NCBI GenBank assembly: GCA_009760855.2
Contig: WPIO01000005.1
Coordinates: forward strand, 7,972,001-8,036,000
Direction: 5' to 3'
DNA from: Cristatella mucedo
Taxonomy: Eukaryota > Bryozoa > Phylactolaemata > Cristatellidae
DNA length: 64,000 bases
The notes beneath the pieces were generated by a model, which saw nothing but the letters and a program-made list of their open reading frames with translations, was not told the DNA's origin and searched no databases. Shown piece by piece: positions 10,917 to 22,855 of this stretch. Both the position numbers and the translations under genes were made by a program. Positions within the stretch are counted from its first letter, which is position 1. Every line of letters begins with the position of its first letter.

Positions 10917-12370
10917 GTCATCTTGATCTCCACCCAGATCGACCGGCAGCCTCGATACCTTCACTCATGCAGTGAACATGATACTCAGGGTAGCTCTTGA
11001 CAAGCATGCTCTTGTTCATTCCATCCGTGTACAGAGTCGTAGAGATTCCTTTCAATTCACAAAAAAACTTCAAAATATGCGCCGTGTTAAGCAGAGGCTT
11101 GAACGCCGTTTTAATAAATAGAGGTCTGGTGTAGATCTAGTCAATTTCAAAGACTTCCGTCGAGTTTTAAACCCGGAAGCTTAAAAAACGCATGCTTCTT
11201 TTTTTACTCGAAAACTAAGTTCCTGCCAGTCAGAGCCAAAGAAAATTGATAAGATAGTAAAGAATTTACTGGTCAATGCTGAGAGGTTTGACTCGCCAGG
11301 TATTAATGGCTCAGCCGAAAAATGTTTGATCTTCTTTACTAAAACAATTGCTCACATTCGTGCCTCCATTAAGCCCCATCCGAGTAAAGCAATTGTAGAA
11401 TCGCATCATGTGACCTTCCTTAAAAGATTTTCCTAGGTTTCTGCATGCGATGTGGATACCTTAATAAGGTCAAGTAAAAAGAGCTCGTCTCCTGAAGACC
11501 CTATACCATCATCTGTGTGGTCTTCACTGGCAGACCAGCTTAGCCCTGCCATAACCGAAATTTATTTTAAATGCTTCTTTGGAAAAAGGGGAGGTACCCA
11601 AGTCTTTCAAATCGGCAATCGTTAGACCCTTACTTAAAAAGCCTGGATTAGATACAGACGTCCTTTCAAACTTTTCCCCAAAAGTGAAGTGATTAAGGCC
11701 CGTGGAATATGATATCTCTTTTATGCTGACGATACTCAGCTGTATTAGTCATTCAAACCGTAAGAATCTGATGCAGCAACTGAAAAATTGAATGCTTGCC
11801 TCGCCGATATTCGATCCTGGATATCGGAGCATTTCTTGAAACTAAATGCCGATTAATTGAACTGCTGCTCATAGGACACCCTAAGCGTGTGGCTGGATTA
11901 AAAGGCTTTGCTCTTCTAATAGGTGATGCTCTTGTGCGACCATCGCCACGTGCTTGGAATTTAGGTGTCGTTTTTGACAGCTGCCTAAATTTTAAAAACT
12001 TCGTTCAGAAGATGCTTCTACAGCTAGCTATCACGTCCGATCCATATCTAAGATTAGGAGCTGCCTTCCACTGTGGCTTGCATAACACTTAACTAGCTCC
12101 TTGGTTCTGTCTCGGCTTGGTTATTGTAATTCCTTTATGGCTGGGCTACCAAAAAAGCAACTTGGCCGCTGCTGCTGGCTATGAATATGGTTGCAAGGCT
12201 AGTTTTTAAGTTCCAGGGGTTCGACAACGTGTCTCCTTTGCTAAAAGAGCTAGGATGGCTGCCGGTTGATCAACGGATGCAGAGCCAAGTTCTTAGGCTG
12301 ACCCACAAGGCCCGCCACGTCTTGGCACTAACTTTGTCCTCAAGGCACGATGGAACATCAGAATGAAAAA
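10149..12370 (+). mobile_element. L2-type LINE with internal RT deletion
   Basis: After the endonuclease the element continues with remnants such as [20 protein letters not shown] near 11620-11675. It then jumps to FYADDTQLY-like sequence at about 11720: the RT finger and palm core is missing. The C-terminal part follows (ELLLIGHPKRVAGLKG, ARLVFKFQGFDNVSPLLKEL, GWLPVDQRMQSQVL) to about 12370. No (ATT)n tail is seen. It is a different subfamily from the 51 kb copy. Confidence 0.8.
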
Positions 12371-12379
12371 TTGATATCG

Positions 12380-12844
12380 ACAATACGTTGTGGATCGTAT
12401 CATTGTATAATTTTTGTCTTGTAGTAAAACCAGCTACCGACAAATAAATCTAATGCGACCCAAGCAAGCAACAGCACTTACTAAATGCCAGCCATAATGC
12501 TTTAGTATGCGTATTGTATAAAATCACCCGCTATTGGGGATATGAATTCTCGCAGTTTAGTATCAACTATTTGACAAGGCATTAACATGAATAAATATTT
12601 TTTAATAAATTAAGTAAAATAAAAGAGAAAAGATTAGGAAAATTTAGACAAATTTTGCTCAAAAAGCTTTATACGTCGAAAAACGTTGCTTGTACCCAGT
12701 AACAAACTCGATCTGTATCAAAGGAAAACTGCAGCATTTAAGCGAGTGCTTTGAGTGTCAGTCTGGTATAAACGACTATCTGCATGATCTGAATAAAATG
12801 CAAGAAATTAAGAATATCAAGCCAGCGAAAGACTTATTACTCAC
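12380..12844. other. Intronic stretch, nothing recognised
   Basis: AT-rich, no feature supported. Confidence 0.4.
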
Positions 12845-13075
12845 CCAGCTGAGCCGTAAGGACACGTGCACATGAACATGCCCACACTGTCGAGGCAGGT
12901 ACCTCCGTGCAAGCATGGAGAGCTGGCACACTCGTTAATCTCGTTTGAACATGTTAGGCCGTTAAATCCGTTTACGCAATTGCAGACATATCGAAACTGG
13001 CCGTCTACGCAGGTGCCTCCGTTTTGGCATGGGTTTGAAAGGCACTGATCAATGGCATCGGTCTGACACTGACGC
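12845..13075 (-). CDS. EGF-repeat exon B2
   Basis: The exon has 231 bp, phase 2 to 2. The acceptor is TTTTGCAAAG|G and the donor GG|GTGAGT. It starts RQC (closing the domain opened in exon B1), then EGF IDQCLSNPCQNGGTC to CVNGFNGLTC. A calcium-binding type EGF follows: EINECASSPCLHGGTC with CLDSVGMFMC, open at CPYGSAG. It is the counterpart of exon A2, including the shared SSxPCLHGGTC sequence. Confidence 0.92.
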
Positions 13076-13549
13076 CTTTGCAAAATATAGATGAAATTTT
13101 TCGAAACCTTTTGTATGGCGATAATCGATTAATATTCATGCACAAGTTGAGGTATTTGGGACATTTTTGAGTACTCGGGAGCCCATACCTGTACCGCCGA
13201 CGATTGAGACGCCATGCCGCACATGAAATATCATAATGCGGCTATATAAAATGCGGCAATAAATCCGGCGTCACTATTAAAGCATTGCAAATACATATTG
13301 TAGCTTTCTTTGTGGGTGGAGGCAGAAACGCAAGGCTAAGCTGTTTTCGCAGTGAGTAAATTCGACATTTTAGATTTCTTGGTTCGCTTGGTGGCACAAA
13401 AGAAACTAGAACTGGTCTGAAAAACATGCATCCCTTTGCAACTATAAATTCTACGGGCGGTTTTTACAGCTTTACCTGCTCGTGAAAAGAGTGTATTCTC
13501 AAGCTCTACTTTGTGCTCTATTGCACTTTATCTCGACGAGATTCAAAGA

Positions 13550-13595
13550 TTAACTTGTATAAGTATAAGTACATAAGTATATAATAAATATATAG

Positions 13596-13631
<36 letters not shown>

Positions 13632-13720
13632 TATAAGTATAAGTATGAGTATAAATATAAGTATATTGTATATATTGTATGTAAGTATAAGTATAATTAT
13701 AAGTACTTGTATAAAGAACA
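13550..13720. repeat. (GTATAA)-like and (TA)n repeat tract
   Basis: A compound array of GTATAA/AAGTAT units flanks a pure TA core at about 13596-13630. It produces Ile-Tyr-rich spurious ORFs. Confidence 0.9.
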
Positions 13721-13847
13721 TAGATGGTGCCCATTTCTAACTCGCGATGGTCTAGTTTACAGAGTAATTTGCATAGATATCCCTTGTAATTTAAGGGAAG
13801 CATTCTAATTCTCCACATAATTATAATAATCATTAGTTTGTACAGCA

Positions 13848-14345
13848 TCTCCAGAGAGCTAAATCTCTCTAGGCACTTAAAAAAACTTGTATAGAGGGCA
13901 TGTCAACATGGTCAATGATTTGATGGATAGCGTCATTACGCATGAGCACACATAGGCTATATTCTAATTACTCAGCAAATTCTGTGAGGAACGGGTGTGT
14001 TGTAGCTTCTTTTTAAATGCCGTTTAGTTGGGCTGGGCTGCGGTGACTGCAGTTGGGAGTTAGTTCCGAGTCAAAGTGGGGGAATAGTTCTTCTGATGGG
14101 TGGGCTCGAGCAAGAAAATGAAATAATCTAAAGGTGTGTGGCAAAACCTCGAAGGCGATACGCTGCTTGATTGTGTGCCCGTGCAGGTATTGCAGAAGCG
14201 TTGTAACGTGGCAGCGGCGTCGCCCACAACAGAAAAGTCTGGCTGCTGAGCCTATTTCCAACTGTACGTGGTTTTTTACACAGGCCGGTAAACGTGCGAG
14301 CAGTGAATGGCAGAAGTCGAAATGGTTTTTCACAAATGCATGGAC
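13848..14345 (-). mobile_element. L2-type LINE 3' fragment
   Basis: The minus-strand frame has FCHSLLARLPACVKN, QLEIGSAARLFC, HTIKQRIAFEVL. This is the DFCNSLLAGLP..LQL.QN.AARLVC..KQRIDFKVL region of L2. The tail hairpin remnant CTCTCTAGGCACTT is at the low end. Confidence 0.8.
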
Positions 14346-14629
14346 CTATATGGACGTGGTTTTAGTCTCTTGGACGTAACGATGTTTAATGTTTATGAAC
14401 GCCCACACCAGTGGCAAAGTCGGTAATTCTACGATCCAGCAATGCAGGTTATCTTCCTAATGCATCACGTATTTTTTTATGTCAGTAAGTCAATCTGGTT
14501 ATACGATACTAAGTATTTAAAAACGCGGCTCTAGTAATCAATATTTCCACCCCACCTCCAGGCCAAAGCTTCGTATCGTATGTATTAGACCATTGTTCGT
14601 GTGGCGCGCATGAATGGGCAGCAGCTCAC

Positions 14630-15172
14630 TCATAATAATAATAATAATAATAATTCACTTGATAAAGCCCCCTTAGAGAACTTAATCTCTCTCTAGGTGC
14701 TTTACATTTGCTGTAAAGTGAAATGCAATTGAATGGTAAGTAAAATCATGATTGAAAAACAAACGAGATGAATAATATGGTTAGGGGGACATGCACAGGG
14801 TCAGCATGCAAATGTGGTTAGTGGCAGCATGCACAGTGTCAGCACCCATAAGCACATCAAGGACGAATCACAGGGACCCACTAAATGCTGTCCTAAATAG
14901 GTGTGTTTTTAGGTTCCTTTTAAATGTGGTCAGGCCAGGGATGTTCTGACGCAGGTCGGGAGGAAGTTCCAGGCTTTGGGAGCATACGAACTAAATGCAC
15001 GGTCTCCAAAGGATTTGAGGTTTGTAAGAGGTATTTCTAGACTGTTGGATTTTGAAAAGCGGCTGGTACGATGCTTGGCCTGATGGGGTAGTATATCTGA
15101 CAGATAGGCTGGAGCCATAGAATGAAGGTACCTAAAAGTGAGCGACAAAACCTTGAAGTCAATCCGTTGCTT
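14630..15172 (-). mobile_element. L2 LINE 3' end inserted at the donor of exon B1
   Basis: The (TAA)n tail is at 14635-14653, followed by the tail hairpin and 3' UTR, close to the 46.6, 50.4 and 31.8 kb copies. Similarity to those copies runs up to CCGTTGCTT at 15172 and stops exactly two bases before exon B1, so it is 5' truncated there. Confidence 0.9.
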
Positions 15173-15174
15173 AC

Positions 15175-15396
15175 CCTGTAAACCCATGTGGGCATATGCA
15201 TATGTAGAGGGGGCCGACCCCATCAATGCAAGTGCCACCATTGTAGCACATGATGCCTTTGGAACACTGAGACACGTCGATGTCGCAAGCGGTTCCGGTC
15301 CAGCCATCGGTGCAAGAGCATGCATTCCCAGAGCAAAATCCATTGACGCACGTCACCGAACCGCAGCTGTCACCGGAATCAGCGATTTGCTGCAGG
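15175..15396 (-). CDS. EGF-repeat exon B1
   Basis: The exon has 222 bp. The likely acceptor is GAGGTTTTTCAG|C (phase 2); CTGCAG|CAA (phase 0) is possible. It encodes one EGF (CGSVTCVNGFC, CTDGWTGTAC) and a second (CSKGIMCYNGGTC to CICPHGFTG) closed by exon B2. It matches the last two EGF domains of exon A1 (CGDYYCQEGSC, CAATLPCQEGGTC). The donor GG|GTAAGC is peculiar: bases +3 onward belong to the 5' end of a LINE insertion ending at 15172. The entry phase does not match the exit phase of the 19.6 kb exon. Confidence 0.87.
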
Positions 15397-15399
15397 CTG

Positions 15400-16250
15400 A
15401 AAAACCTCTGCGAAATGTGGTCATGGCAAGGAAATTACAGAGAATACTCAGTATATGAAATTAATTCAGAGCAGAGTGAAGCTTTCGATACGCGATAACA
15501 AAAGAGTTCTCCTACATGCATTATATTCATAGATGTCAGATTGAGTCTCCAAGATAAAGAGGACTGGTTCATATTAGAGTTATTGCAATGATTTTCTGAC
15601 AGAAATGCATTCATATCCAAATGCAACAATCAAGTTGTTTGTAATTCAATTTCCCTGCGATAGATCAAGGCATTTCATGCTTAAAATTACCTCACAGCAA
15701 CAACGACGAAGAATTCAATTAAACGTGGCCGTTTTTCCATTGCGAAAGCAGTCGCTTCAGGTCACAGCTGAGAAACGCCATGATTTTTAGCCAGAAAAGT
15801 TGCGTTTTGAAACTTAAACATTGTTCGGCGCAGCGCGAACCTTGATGGCGCTTGATCATCATCGGCTAAACTAAGCCGCATTCCGTATTCATTCGATCTA
15901 GTCACAGCTAGACGCCTGAAGTTACAAAGAGCGCCAGGTTCAAGCAGAATTTCAATGGCACTTATAAAGCACACTTAGAACTGATAAGGAACGCTAGGCA
16001 ATGAAATTAGGGCTCAGCGGCTTACATTGTTCTCATCAATACGACGTTCTGCAAAGATGCATACGGATTTAGGTCAAGATTACTGTCTAGATTAAAGGCT
16101 GAGTGAAGTCTGCTTGTGTAATAATGGACGTCTGTAGTTAACTAGTGTTTTGCCTATAGGTCTGTATTTATTCTCGGGAATTTAAGTTTTACTTTTTCAT
16201 ACCAGCTGATTAAAGCTTTATAAAAGTGCATGCTTTTATAAGCTGACGCT
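15400..16250. other. Intronic stretch, nothing recognised
   Basis: No repeat or coding signature seen. A 70-aa minus-strand ORF at 15762-15974 has no recognisable features. Confidence 0.4.
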
Positions 16251-16254
16251 GCTC

Positions 16255-17185
16255 TCCATTCCCACAGAGCCCCACAGAAATGTAATTTGGGCCTTTGGGA
16301 TCGGCTATCATTGTTATGCTGACGGCGCCCAGCTGTACCTGCAACTTAATTAAACCCCCCTCTAATCAGCTACAGATACTTATCAGCTAAGAGCTTACAT
16401 TGAAAATATTCACTTCTAGATTTCGGCCAATTTTATTTAACTAAGAGACGATGAAACTGAATTCTTACTTAAAGACCACTCTAAACATGCTTCTGGACTT
16501 TGAGACTTTGATCTTAGTGGTGATGCTTCTGTGTGACTGCCATCATGCACTCGGAATTTGGGTGACTTCTTTTATATTTGCTTAACATTTGAAAGCATCG
16601 CTGAGAAGACAGCCTCCATAGCTGTTCGTCGCCTTCCATTCCTATCCAAGATTAGAGACCTTCTATCACGGTGGCTTGCTAGAAATTTAACCTTCTCCTT
16701 GTTGCTGAAAAGGCCATTATGCCTCGGCGGCTGGTAATGATCTTAGAGATTATGCTACGTCTCTCCTTCGCTAAAGGAGCAGTAATGTCCCCCAGTCGAT
16801 CAACGGACACAGAGAACAGTTCCTAATCTGACCCACAAGATCCATCGCTGCTTATCTTCCTCATGGCTAGCGCTTCTGCCTCCTCATACCATGGGGATAA
16901 TAAAATAGGAATAATAAACTAGATGCTCTATCCTTCTCTAAATACTATTTCCGGCAGAAGCTTTAGGTCAGCAACTCCTTGACTGTGGAACTCACTTCCA
17001 AAGTTCTTATCCAAGGGCATCTGCTCTCCTGCAACCAACTGTGACACGGCCGCTCTGGTTTGGCCCATCTGGTGAGGTCATTGACTTTCACGACCATTTT
17101 CATCGCCTTGAGCGCTGCTGTACATGTAAAGCATCTGGATAGAGACTAATTTCTCTAAGGGCGCAGTAGAAATAAATTACACTAC
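16255..17185 (+). mobile_element. Degenerate L2-type LINE
   Basis: It contains CATTGTTATGCTGACGGCGC (a decayed YADD motif), CAGTCGATCAACGGACACAG and the tail GTAAAGCATCTGGATAGAG at 17135, followed by TCTAAGGGCGC. Same subfamily as the 10-12 kb element. Confidence 0.7.
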
Positions 17186-17199
17186 ACTATATGATATAC

Positions 17200-17420
17200 T
17201 ACCCATACTTCCCGAGCTGCTACATCCACACTGCTCGCTTCTTCGACTGTCATCCTGACTCAGCCTGACTCAGCCTTTTAACTTTCTCTTGGCTTTCTCT
17301 TTCTCTTTCTCTTTCTCTTTCTTAACTGTCTCTTTCTTAACTTTCTCTTGGCTCTTTGAAATTAGGTCACACTTTTTAGCCACAGTACGCACACTGGCTT
17401 AGGCTTTGAGTACATAATAC
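17200..17420 (-). repeat. Copy of unclassified ~260-bp repeat family, with a TTTCTC array
   Basis: CTGCTACATCCACACTGCTC, CCTGACTCAGCCT and TTAACTTTCTCTTGGC correspond to the minus-oriented 38.1 kb copy. A TTTCTC microsatellite has expanded inside it at 17290-17340. Confidence 0.55.
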
Positions 17421-17609
17421 AAAACTCTGCAGCATAACCACCACTTAGCACTTGTAGATTTGTGGAGCTATAGATTTAAATACATTACATTTTATTGCAA
17501 ACGATCTTTAGCATACTTTCGGAGTGCTGCGAATAGACCCGTAAAAGAGATTATTACGCAGTGACTTTGGATATCTTACTCTCTCGCATTCGTGCCCCGC
17601 TTGATCAAT

Positions 17610-17617
17610 CAATCACC

Positions 17618-17687
<70 letters not shown>

Positions 17688-17702
17688 ATCTTTCACTCTC
17701 TC
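17610..17702. repeat. (CT)n microsatellite
   Basis: About 75 bp of pure CT with imperfect flanks. Confidence 0.97.
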
Positions 17703-18059
17703 ACCCCAATAGTGCAGCTGCGTCAGACAATTAAACAGCAAATAATCGGAACAGTTTAGATTCGCTTGAAAAAATTAGTGGTACGGTAACCTTATGAGTA
17801 ACTTTGCCTTATTAAGCAGTTTACATAATTTTTTCCTACACTTTTTTAAATAATTTACTAATCCGTCGTTAGGTAACCTTTGGCGTGCCACCACCACTGG
17901 ACGAAAAGGCACACCGTGGTTTCCATTCCATGTCATCTAGAATCTCCGGGAATCAGGTTTTTCTCTAAATTCTCAATCACGTAAATCTTAAAGCAGAAAG
18001 AATATGCATGAACGCCGTGTTTGCGGTCAGGATTATGTATTTATACTTACTTGCTGTAT

Positions 18060-18065
18060 TATATA

Positions 18066-18142
<77 letters not shown>

Positions 18143-18145
18143 TAC
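18060..18145. repeat. (TA)n microsatellite
   Basis: A TA array interrupted twice by TACATA. No gene; the surrounding 17.7-19.14 kb shows nothing recognisable. Confidence 0.97.
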
Positions 18146-19139
18146 AGTCCCGTTGTCATGTCGCAAGGGTATTTATGCATGCTATTGTATTTAGCAAAAG
18201 CTAACGTTTTTTAAAGCGATGCAATGCAGTTAACTGGCATACTCTTGAAACTGCTTTCAGGGCATATAAGAAGTTCAGTATTTTCTCACAGAATATAATT
18301 TGAACAAAGCCTTCACATATAGTATCAAAGATTTGTCAGTCGCCAATCCTGTCAGCATGTCTAGTTTTTAATTAGCACTAATAAGGAAGTTAGCCGGCAA
18401 GTAATTTTTAAAATAACTAAGCAAGAGAAGATATGAAATGTGCTCTGCAATTTAAGTAATGGGGTGTTTTGACAAGTGAATTATGCAAAAAAAACTATCC
18501 ACGCCCATTGGGATAGTCTTGTAATGCAGCTTTTTCATTTAAAGAGCATTTGCACGAGTATCAGTCAAGGTGTGAGTAAATACCCACACATAGCCAAAAG
18601 CGTAAGCGATCTATCTGTGGAACTTGGCTGTGTTTTTCTATTAAAATTATAGTGTCCACTTAAATGTGCGACTAACTAAGAATGGGAATACCAGCTCCAC
18701 TTTCTGTGCCTCTGCTTTCTCTCCGTCCGTTGTTTAAGTACCTTGGGTTCAAAACAAGATATTATCCTGCCTTTAAGAAAAGTGCAGCTTCACTGTAATT
18801 GATTTGATGCCTTGCAGATAAAATTGGCGTTAATATGCTGATAAGATATTCGTCGTTTGATTCGTTGAGCGATTGTGGTACGCTAGCGCCACGGGCGTCC
18901 TTGCAATATAAAATGTATCAGCCACTCATGCATGCAATGCTAAGTCTTGCAAATATATACTGCCATTTGAAGCCAAATTTTCCGTTCTAACTTTTTTGCA
19001 GCACTGATATTTTTTATGCGTTTGATCGCAACGTGGTGGGCCGGAAGCGTCTTTCTTTCCGAAAAATTCTCGTTCATCAAAGTTTCCTTTGTAAAATCTC
19101 CAGAATTTTGCACATCAAAGAGACAGATGCTCGCCGTTT

Positions 19140-19245
19140 ATGAGCGAGGGCATGGGTTCAAGCCCTGCGGTTTTTGTAAAGCACCTGGATAGAGGTTATT
19201 TTTTCTTTAAGGTGGTATGCTAAAGGCTTATTATCATTATAGATC
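19140..19245 (+). mobile_element. tRNA-derived SINE with LINE-like tail
   Basis: The B-box-like GGTTCAAGCCC at 19154-19164 is followed directly by TTTGTAAAGCACCTGGATAG and TTATTATCATTAT, i.e. a tRNA-like head fused to an L2-type 3' end. Confidence 0.7.
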
Positions 19246-19574
19246 GGCCAGCTTAGAATGGCTCAGCAGATCAAGCTCGGTAGCACGTCAGCTGCAGCCT
19301 GGCGCCGATTCAATATAATCACATGATGACAAAGAGAATGCCAGTCCTACGATATCTCAATGATATCGCCTAGTCCCTGTTCGTGAAAACAAAAGTGGCA
19401 GTCGGCCTCGCAGACCAATTTCTAAAGAAACCTGTCGCGAACGAAACAGACAAGGGCGAGACCCGAGCCGGACTGAGTTTTTTCAGGAATTTTTTAAGTC
19501 AGTTAATTGATAGCTCTTTCTCGAACAGCACGTCATAGCGATCAGATAATTACTACCGAGCGCACGAAACTCAC

Positions 19575-19799
19575 CGCGAAAGTCCCAACTGCGCGAGCGC
19601 GGCGCGTAGGAGCCTCGCGTGTTTACGCAGCGACCGACGTTGCAGTAGAGGTCGAGCTCTGTGCTGGCGGTCTCGAGACACTCGCCCTTGTCCTCTTCCT
19701 TCGCATTTATTTCCCCCAAAGCCGCTGCTGCACTGACATCGGAGCTTCCCACTTTTGTCAGTGCGAGTGCCGTTGTGGTGACGTGGATTGCACAAGCAC
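19575..19799 (-). pseudogene. Frameshifted EGF exon
   Basis: The exon has 225 bp with acceptor GAAAACAG|G and strong donor CGCG|GTGAGT. The first half, in one frame, reads CNPRHHNGT then RCQCSSGFGGNKC, an EGF end. The second half reads GECLETASTELDLYCNVGRC and VNTRGSY in another frame, a typical calcium-binding EGF. A one-base net shift lies after the Cys at 19703-19705. Two further defects: the expected Cys after NGT is Arg (CGC, 19763-19765), and the CxC after GSY is missing. Entry and exit phases do not fit the neighbours. Confidence 0.6.
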
Positions 19800-20400
19800 C
19801 TGTTTTCTCTTTAGATCTCGCGTCTGCTCCTCCAGCAGTCGCAGCAGCATGAGAAAATCAATCTTCAGCCACTGCAGTTAGCAAAAACGTTATCTGTGGT
19901 CGTGTGCTAAGCCGTACAAGACGGTAAAACCGCAGCCAGTAGGTAAACTATGAGAAACAATATGTTCTCACTTGTATCATCTTTTAAAGGAGGCATTTTC
20001 ACTGGACTCATTTAATTAACCCTAGAAAACATACATCTCAATCATGAGAAACTTCTAGCGTTTGAGCGGACAAATGAATAAATATTGTTTGGGCAATTGT
20101 TTACAAACGGAAAAGAAATACAAATGATCGGAGGTGATTACCAAATCCATTAGAGCGCCAGCGACAATGATCTTGGCCTAGGTAAAAATAGTGCACTTTT
20201 CTAACACTGAATAATCTCTCCTAGCGTCATTTCAGAAGTCCCTGTGAGACGGTAGCATGCGAAATTCCAATACATAAATACAATTTGGATCTATGAATAT
20301 ATAGTGTATATATTTGTGTATTCGTCTGGTTGTATATACACACATATTAAGCTCTAGACCCTGTGAAACTGGAAACTCTAGCTAAGCCTCTTCTTTAAAA
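19800..20400. other. Intronic stretch, nothing recognised
   Basis: No repeat or coding signature beyond a short TA/CA-rich piece at 20290-20345. Confidence 0.35.
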
Positions 20401-20413
20401 TTAGCAGCCTTTG

Positions 20414-20661
20414 GACTCGCTTTTCTGAGTCATAGTAGTTCCGTCACGGAACATCCCGTCTCGACTTCTGCAACTCACTGCTTACTGGCCTACCATCTTG
20501 TGCGATCAGGCGATTGCAGCTGGTGCAAAACCCTGGAGCTAGGCTTGTCTGTCGTGAGCGTCGAAGTTGTCACATTACTCCACTTCTCGCCGACCGGCAC
20601 TGGCTACCAGGCAAGCAACGGATTTGACTTGCTTTTCTGAGTCGAAGTAGTTCCGTCACGG
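20414..20661 (+). mobile_element. Internal L2 fragment flanked by 36-bp direct repeats
   Basis: The segment at 20450-20625 matches the L2 region CCCGTCTCGACTTCTGCAAC to AGGCAAGCAACGGATTT. The flanks 20414-20449 and 20626-20661 are near-identical (33 of 36 bases). The LINE piece lacks both its 5' part and its 3' tail. Confidence 0.8.
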
Positions 20662-21227
20662 GAGATAATACAGAGCCACCTCGCCGCTTGGCGGAAGTGC
20701 CCAATCTTACCACGTGACGCGAGTATGCCATCTTGCAGCTTAGCGGACTTTCTCACATTAATTAGTAGAGATTTACTTGTGCTAGAAAGGAGGCAGAGCG
20801 ATTTTTTATTACTACACTAATAGCCTCAGCAACCATCACCATACCAGAGACTATTCACAGGAACCCGTATTTCACTGTAAGGAGCTGGTGCTTCTTAGCC
20901 TTTTTTATGCCATTAAGTCAGTAGGTGCGTGAAGTCAGTCGGAGAGTTGGTTGTAGACTTTAGGACCATTCGAACTATAGGCATTGTCCCCAAAATATTT
21001 TACTTTTGTTCAAGCCATAGCTAAAAGAGTTGACTCAGTTGAGCTGATTATATTACGCCTGCCTGGTCTGTATGGAGAATAGCTCTGATTGGTAGATTAG
21101 GGCCAGAGAATGAAAGGACCTACAAGTGAGGAAAAGATTTTCACTGTTGATGAAGCAAACTTCAGCTGCTTCTTTAATAAAAATTGTCTCGAAAAATTTA
21201 TTTGTTTAACTATACGTACCAACGTAC

Positions 21228-21272
21228 TCCTAAAGCAGTCATCTATCAGATTAGTGTCGCAGTTAACGCCCT
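21228..21272 (-). CDS. Possible mini-exon bridging two EGF domains
   Basis: The stretch GVNCDTNLIDDC looks like the sixth Cys of one EGF and the first of the next. It has a good acceptor ACCTTGCAG|AG in phase 1, matching the exit phase of the 23.2 kb exon. Two donors are possible: A|GTACGT at 21228 (phase 1) and G|GTACGT at 21220 (phase 0). Neither phase fits the EGF frame at the start of the 19.8 kb exon. It is short, so a chance match cannot be excluded. Confidence 0.45.
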
Positions 21273-21429
21273 CTGCAAGGTTGCTTCGACTGAAACTGCC
21301 CCCATTAACAAGTACAATGCGCCAAGCGGGTGCAACAGAATCAAACTTATACTTGAGAAAGACCCCTACCATTTGTGCATCATTAGTCGCGTACCCTGTA
21401 ATAAATCCGTGTGAGGATATCTTTCTAGA

Positions 21430-22065
21430 TTAGCCGTGGATTTAGGCAGCCGACCGAATGCAGAGTCAACGTATGAATTTAAACTCACAGAAGGCAGGCA
21501 GGTGCAAGGGCCTTCGTGCTTTCGTGCACACTACACAGGTTTTGCCGATGATTTAAGAACTAATTTGTCGCCACATACAACGGTCTGTTGGAACAATTTT
21601 CCGTAAGAAACGGACGCACCTCTAAAATTTCGGAAGCTTGTTATGGCTCGGGCATGTAGTTTTCAAACGGGCTAGTCTAACTTACATATTCCGCGAACGT
21701 ACAGTTGTAGCCGAGCTATTCGTCATGGCACCGCCCTCTATTTTGACAGGTTCTACTCTGGCATTCATCGACATCATTTAGCTCGAAGTTTACCCTAAAA
21801 TTAGATATCACACTTCAACCGATGTTAATTTATATTTTCCAAGACAATGTCTGAGACATCGTTTTGCAAACCAGTCGCTCCGTCACGCATGGCGTCACGA
21901 AGACTCTCTGGCGGTAGCAATACCGTGAAGATGGATGGCCTTTGAGCTACTTTTGGCCAACGCAGCACACTTTCCAACTCGCTCGCTCGCTCATATGAGA
22001 GCACTCCCGCCGACCAACCCCCTCCAGCTCGTTATTCGGCAAAGCCTCCTTTGACTGCCCCCATG
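21430..22065. other. Intronic stretch, nothing recognised
   Basis: No gene or repeat match seen. Confidence 0.35.
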
Positions 22066-22068
22066 ATG

Positions 22069-22071
<3 letters not shown>

Positions 22072-22161
<90 letters not shown>
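22072..22161. repeat. (CT)n microsatellite
   Basis: Pure CT for about 90 bp; explains the Arg-Glu ORF on the minus strand. Confidence 0.97.
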
Positions 22162-22164
<3 letters not shown>

Positions 22165-22778
22165 CACTGGAAGCCGTGACTCCCGCCGTTTGCCTTCTTT
22201 TTCTACCCTCGAAACCGCTTTCAGCCAGACATACTGCGAATAATCCACGACAACCGAATGTCGCGGTACACTAACCAGTTTGTTATTGCCAGTCATGTGT
22301 CTCCGTTTCTCTAGCAGACCGTAGTCGTGTACTGCCTTTCACAAAAGGATTTGCATCAGTGCCCACGAACACTATGCCGTACCGACCTGCCATTTGTCAA
22401 ATCGACCATCAATTTCTGCCGGCCACCTGTCCTGCAACCTAATGCTCAACAGTAGCTCAGCTGCACTGTTGCCATGGCTACCACCGACGACTGCCTAATG
22501 AGTTACGTCTGACGTCAGTACGATCCTGGCGGCACACTGACTACGATGTCCCTATCGCTGGAAAGCCACCAGGTCACGCTGCTTCAGGCGCCGGCCTTGC
22601 TTACTCCCTAGTCTGCTCTTGCAGAAGCGAGCCGACACGATTGTAGGAGTCTCCTTTGCGTCATGGCGCTGCTGAGCAACTGACCGGTGCTACTCTGCTG
22701 AAAGATTGTTTGTACTTGTGGACTCCGTTGCTGTTTTCCAATACCTTTCTGCCTGCCGTTCGGCCAGATCGGACTTAC

Positions 22779-22780
<2 letters not shown>

Positions 22781-22848
<68 letters not shown>
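22781..22848. repeat. (CA)n microsatellite
   Basis: About 33 CA units followed by a CACA-rich degenerate edge to 22864. Confidence 0.97.
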
Positions 22849-22855
<7 letters not shown>

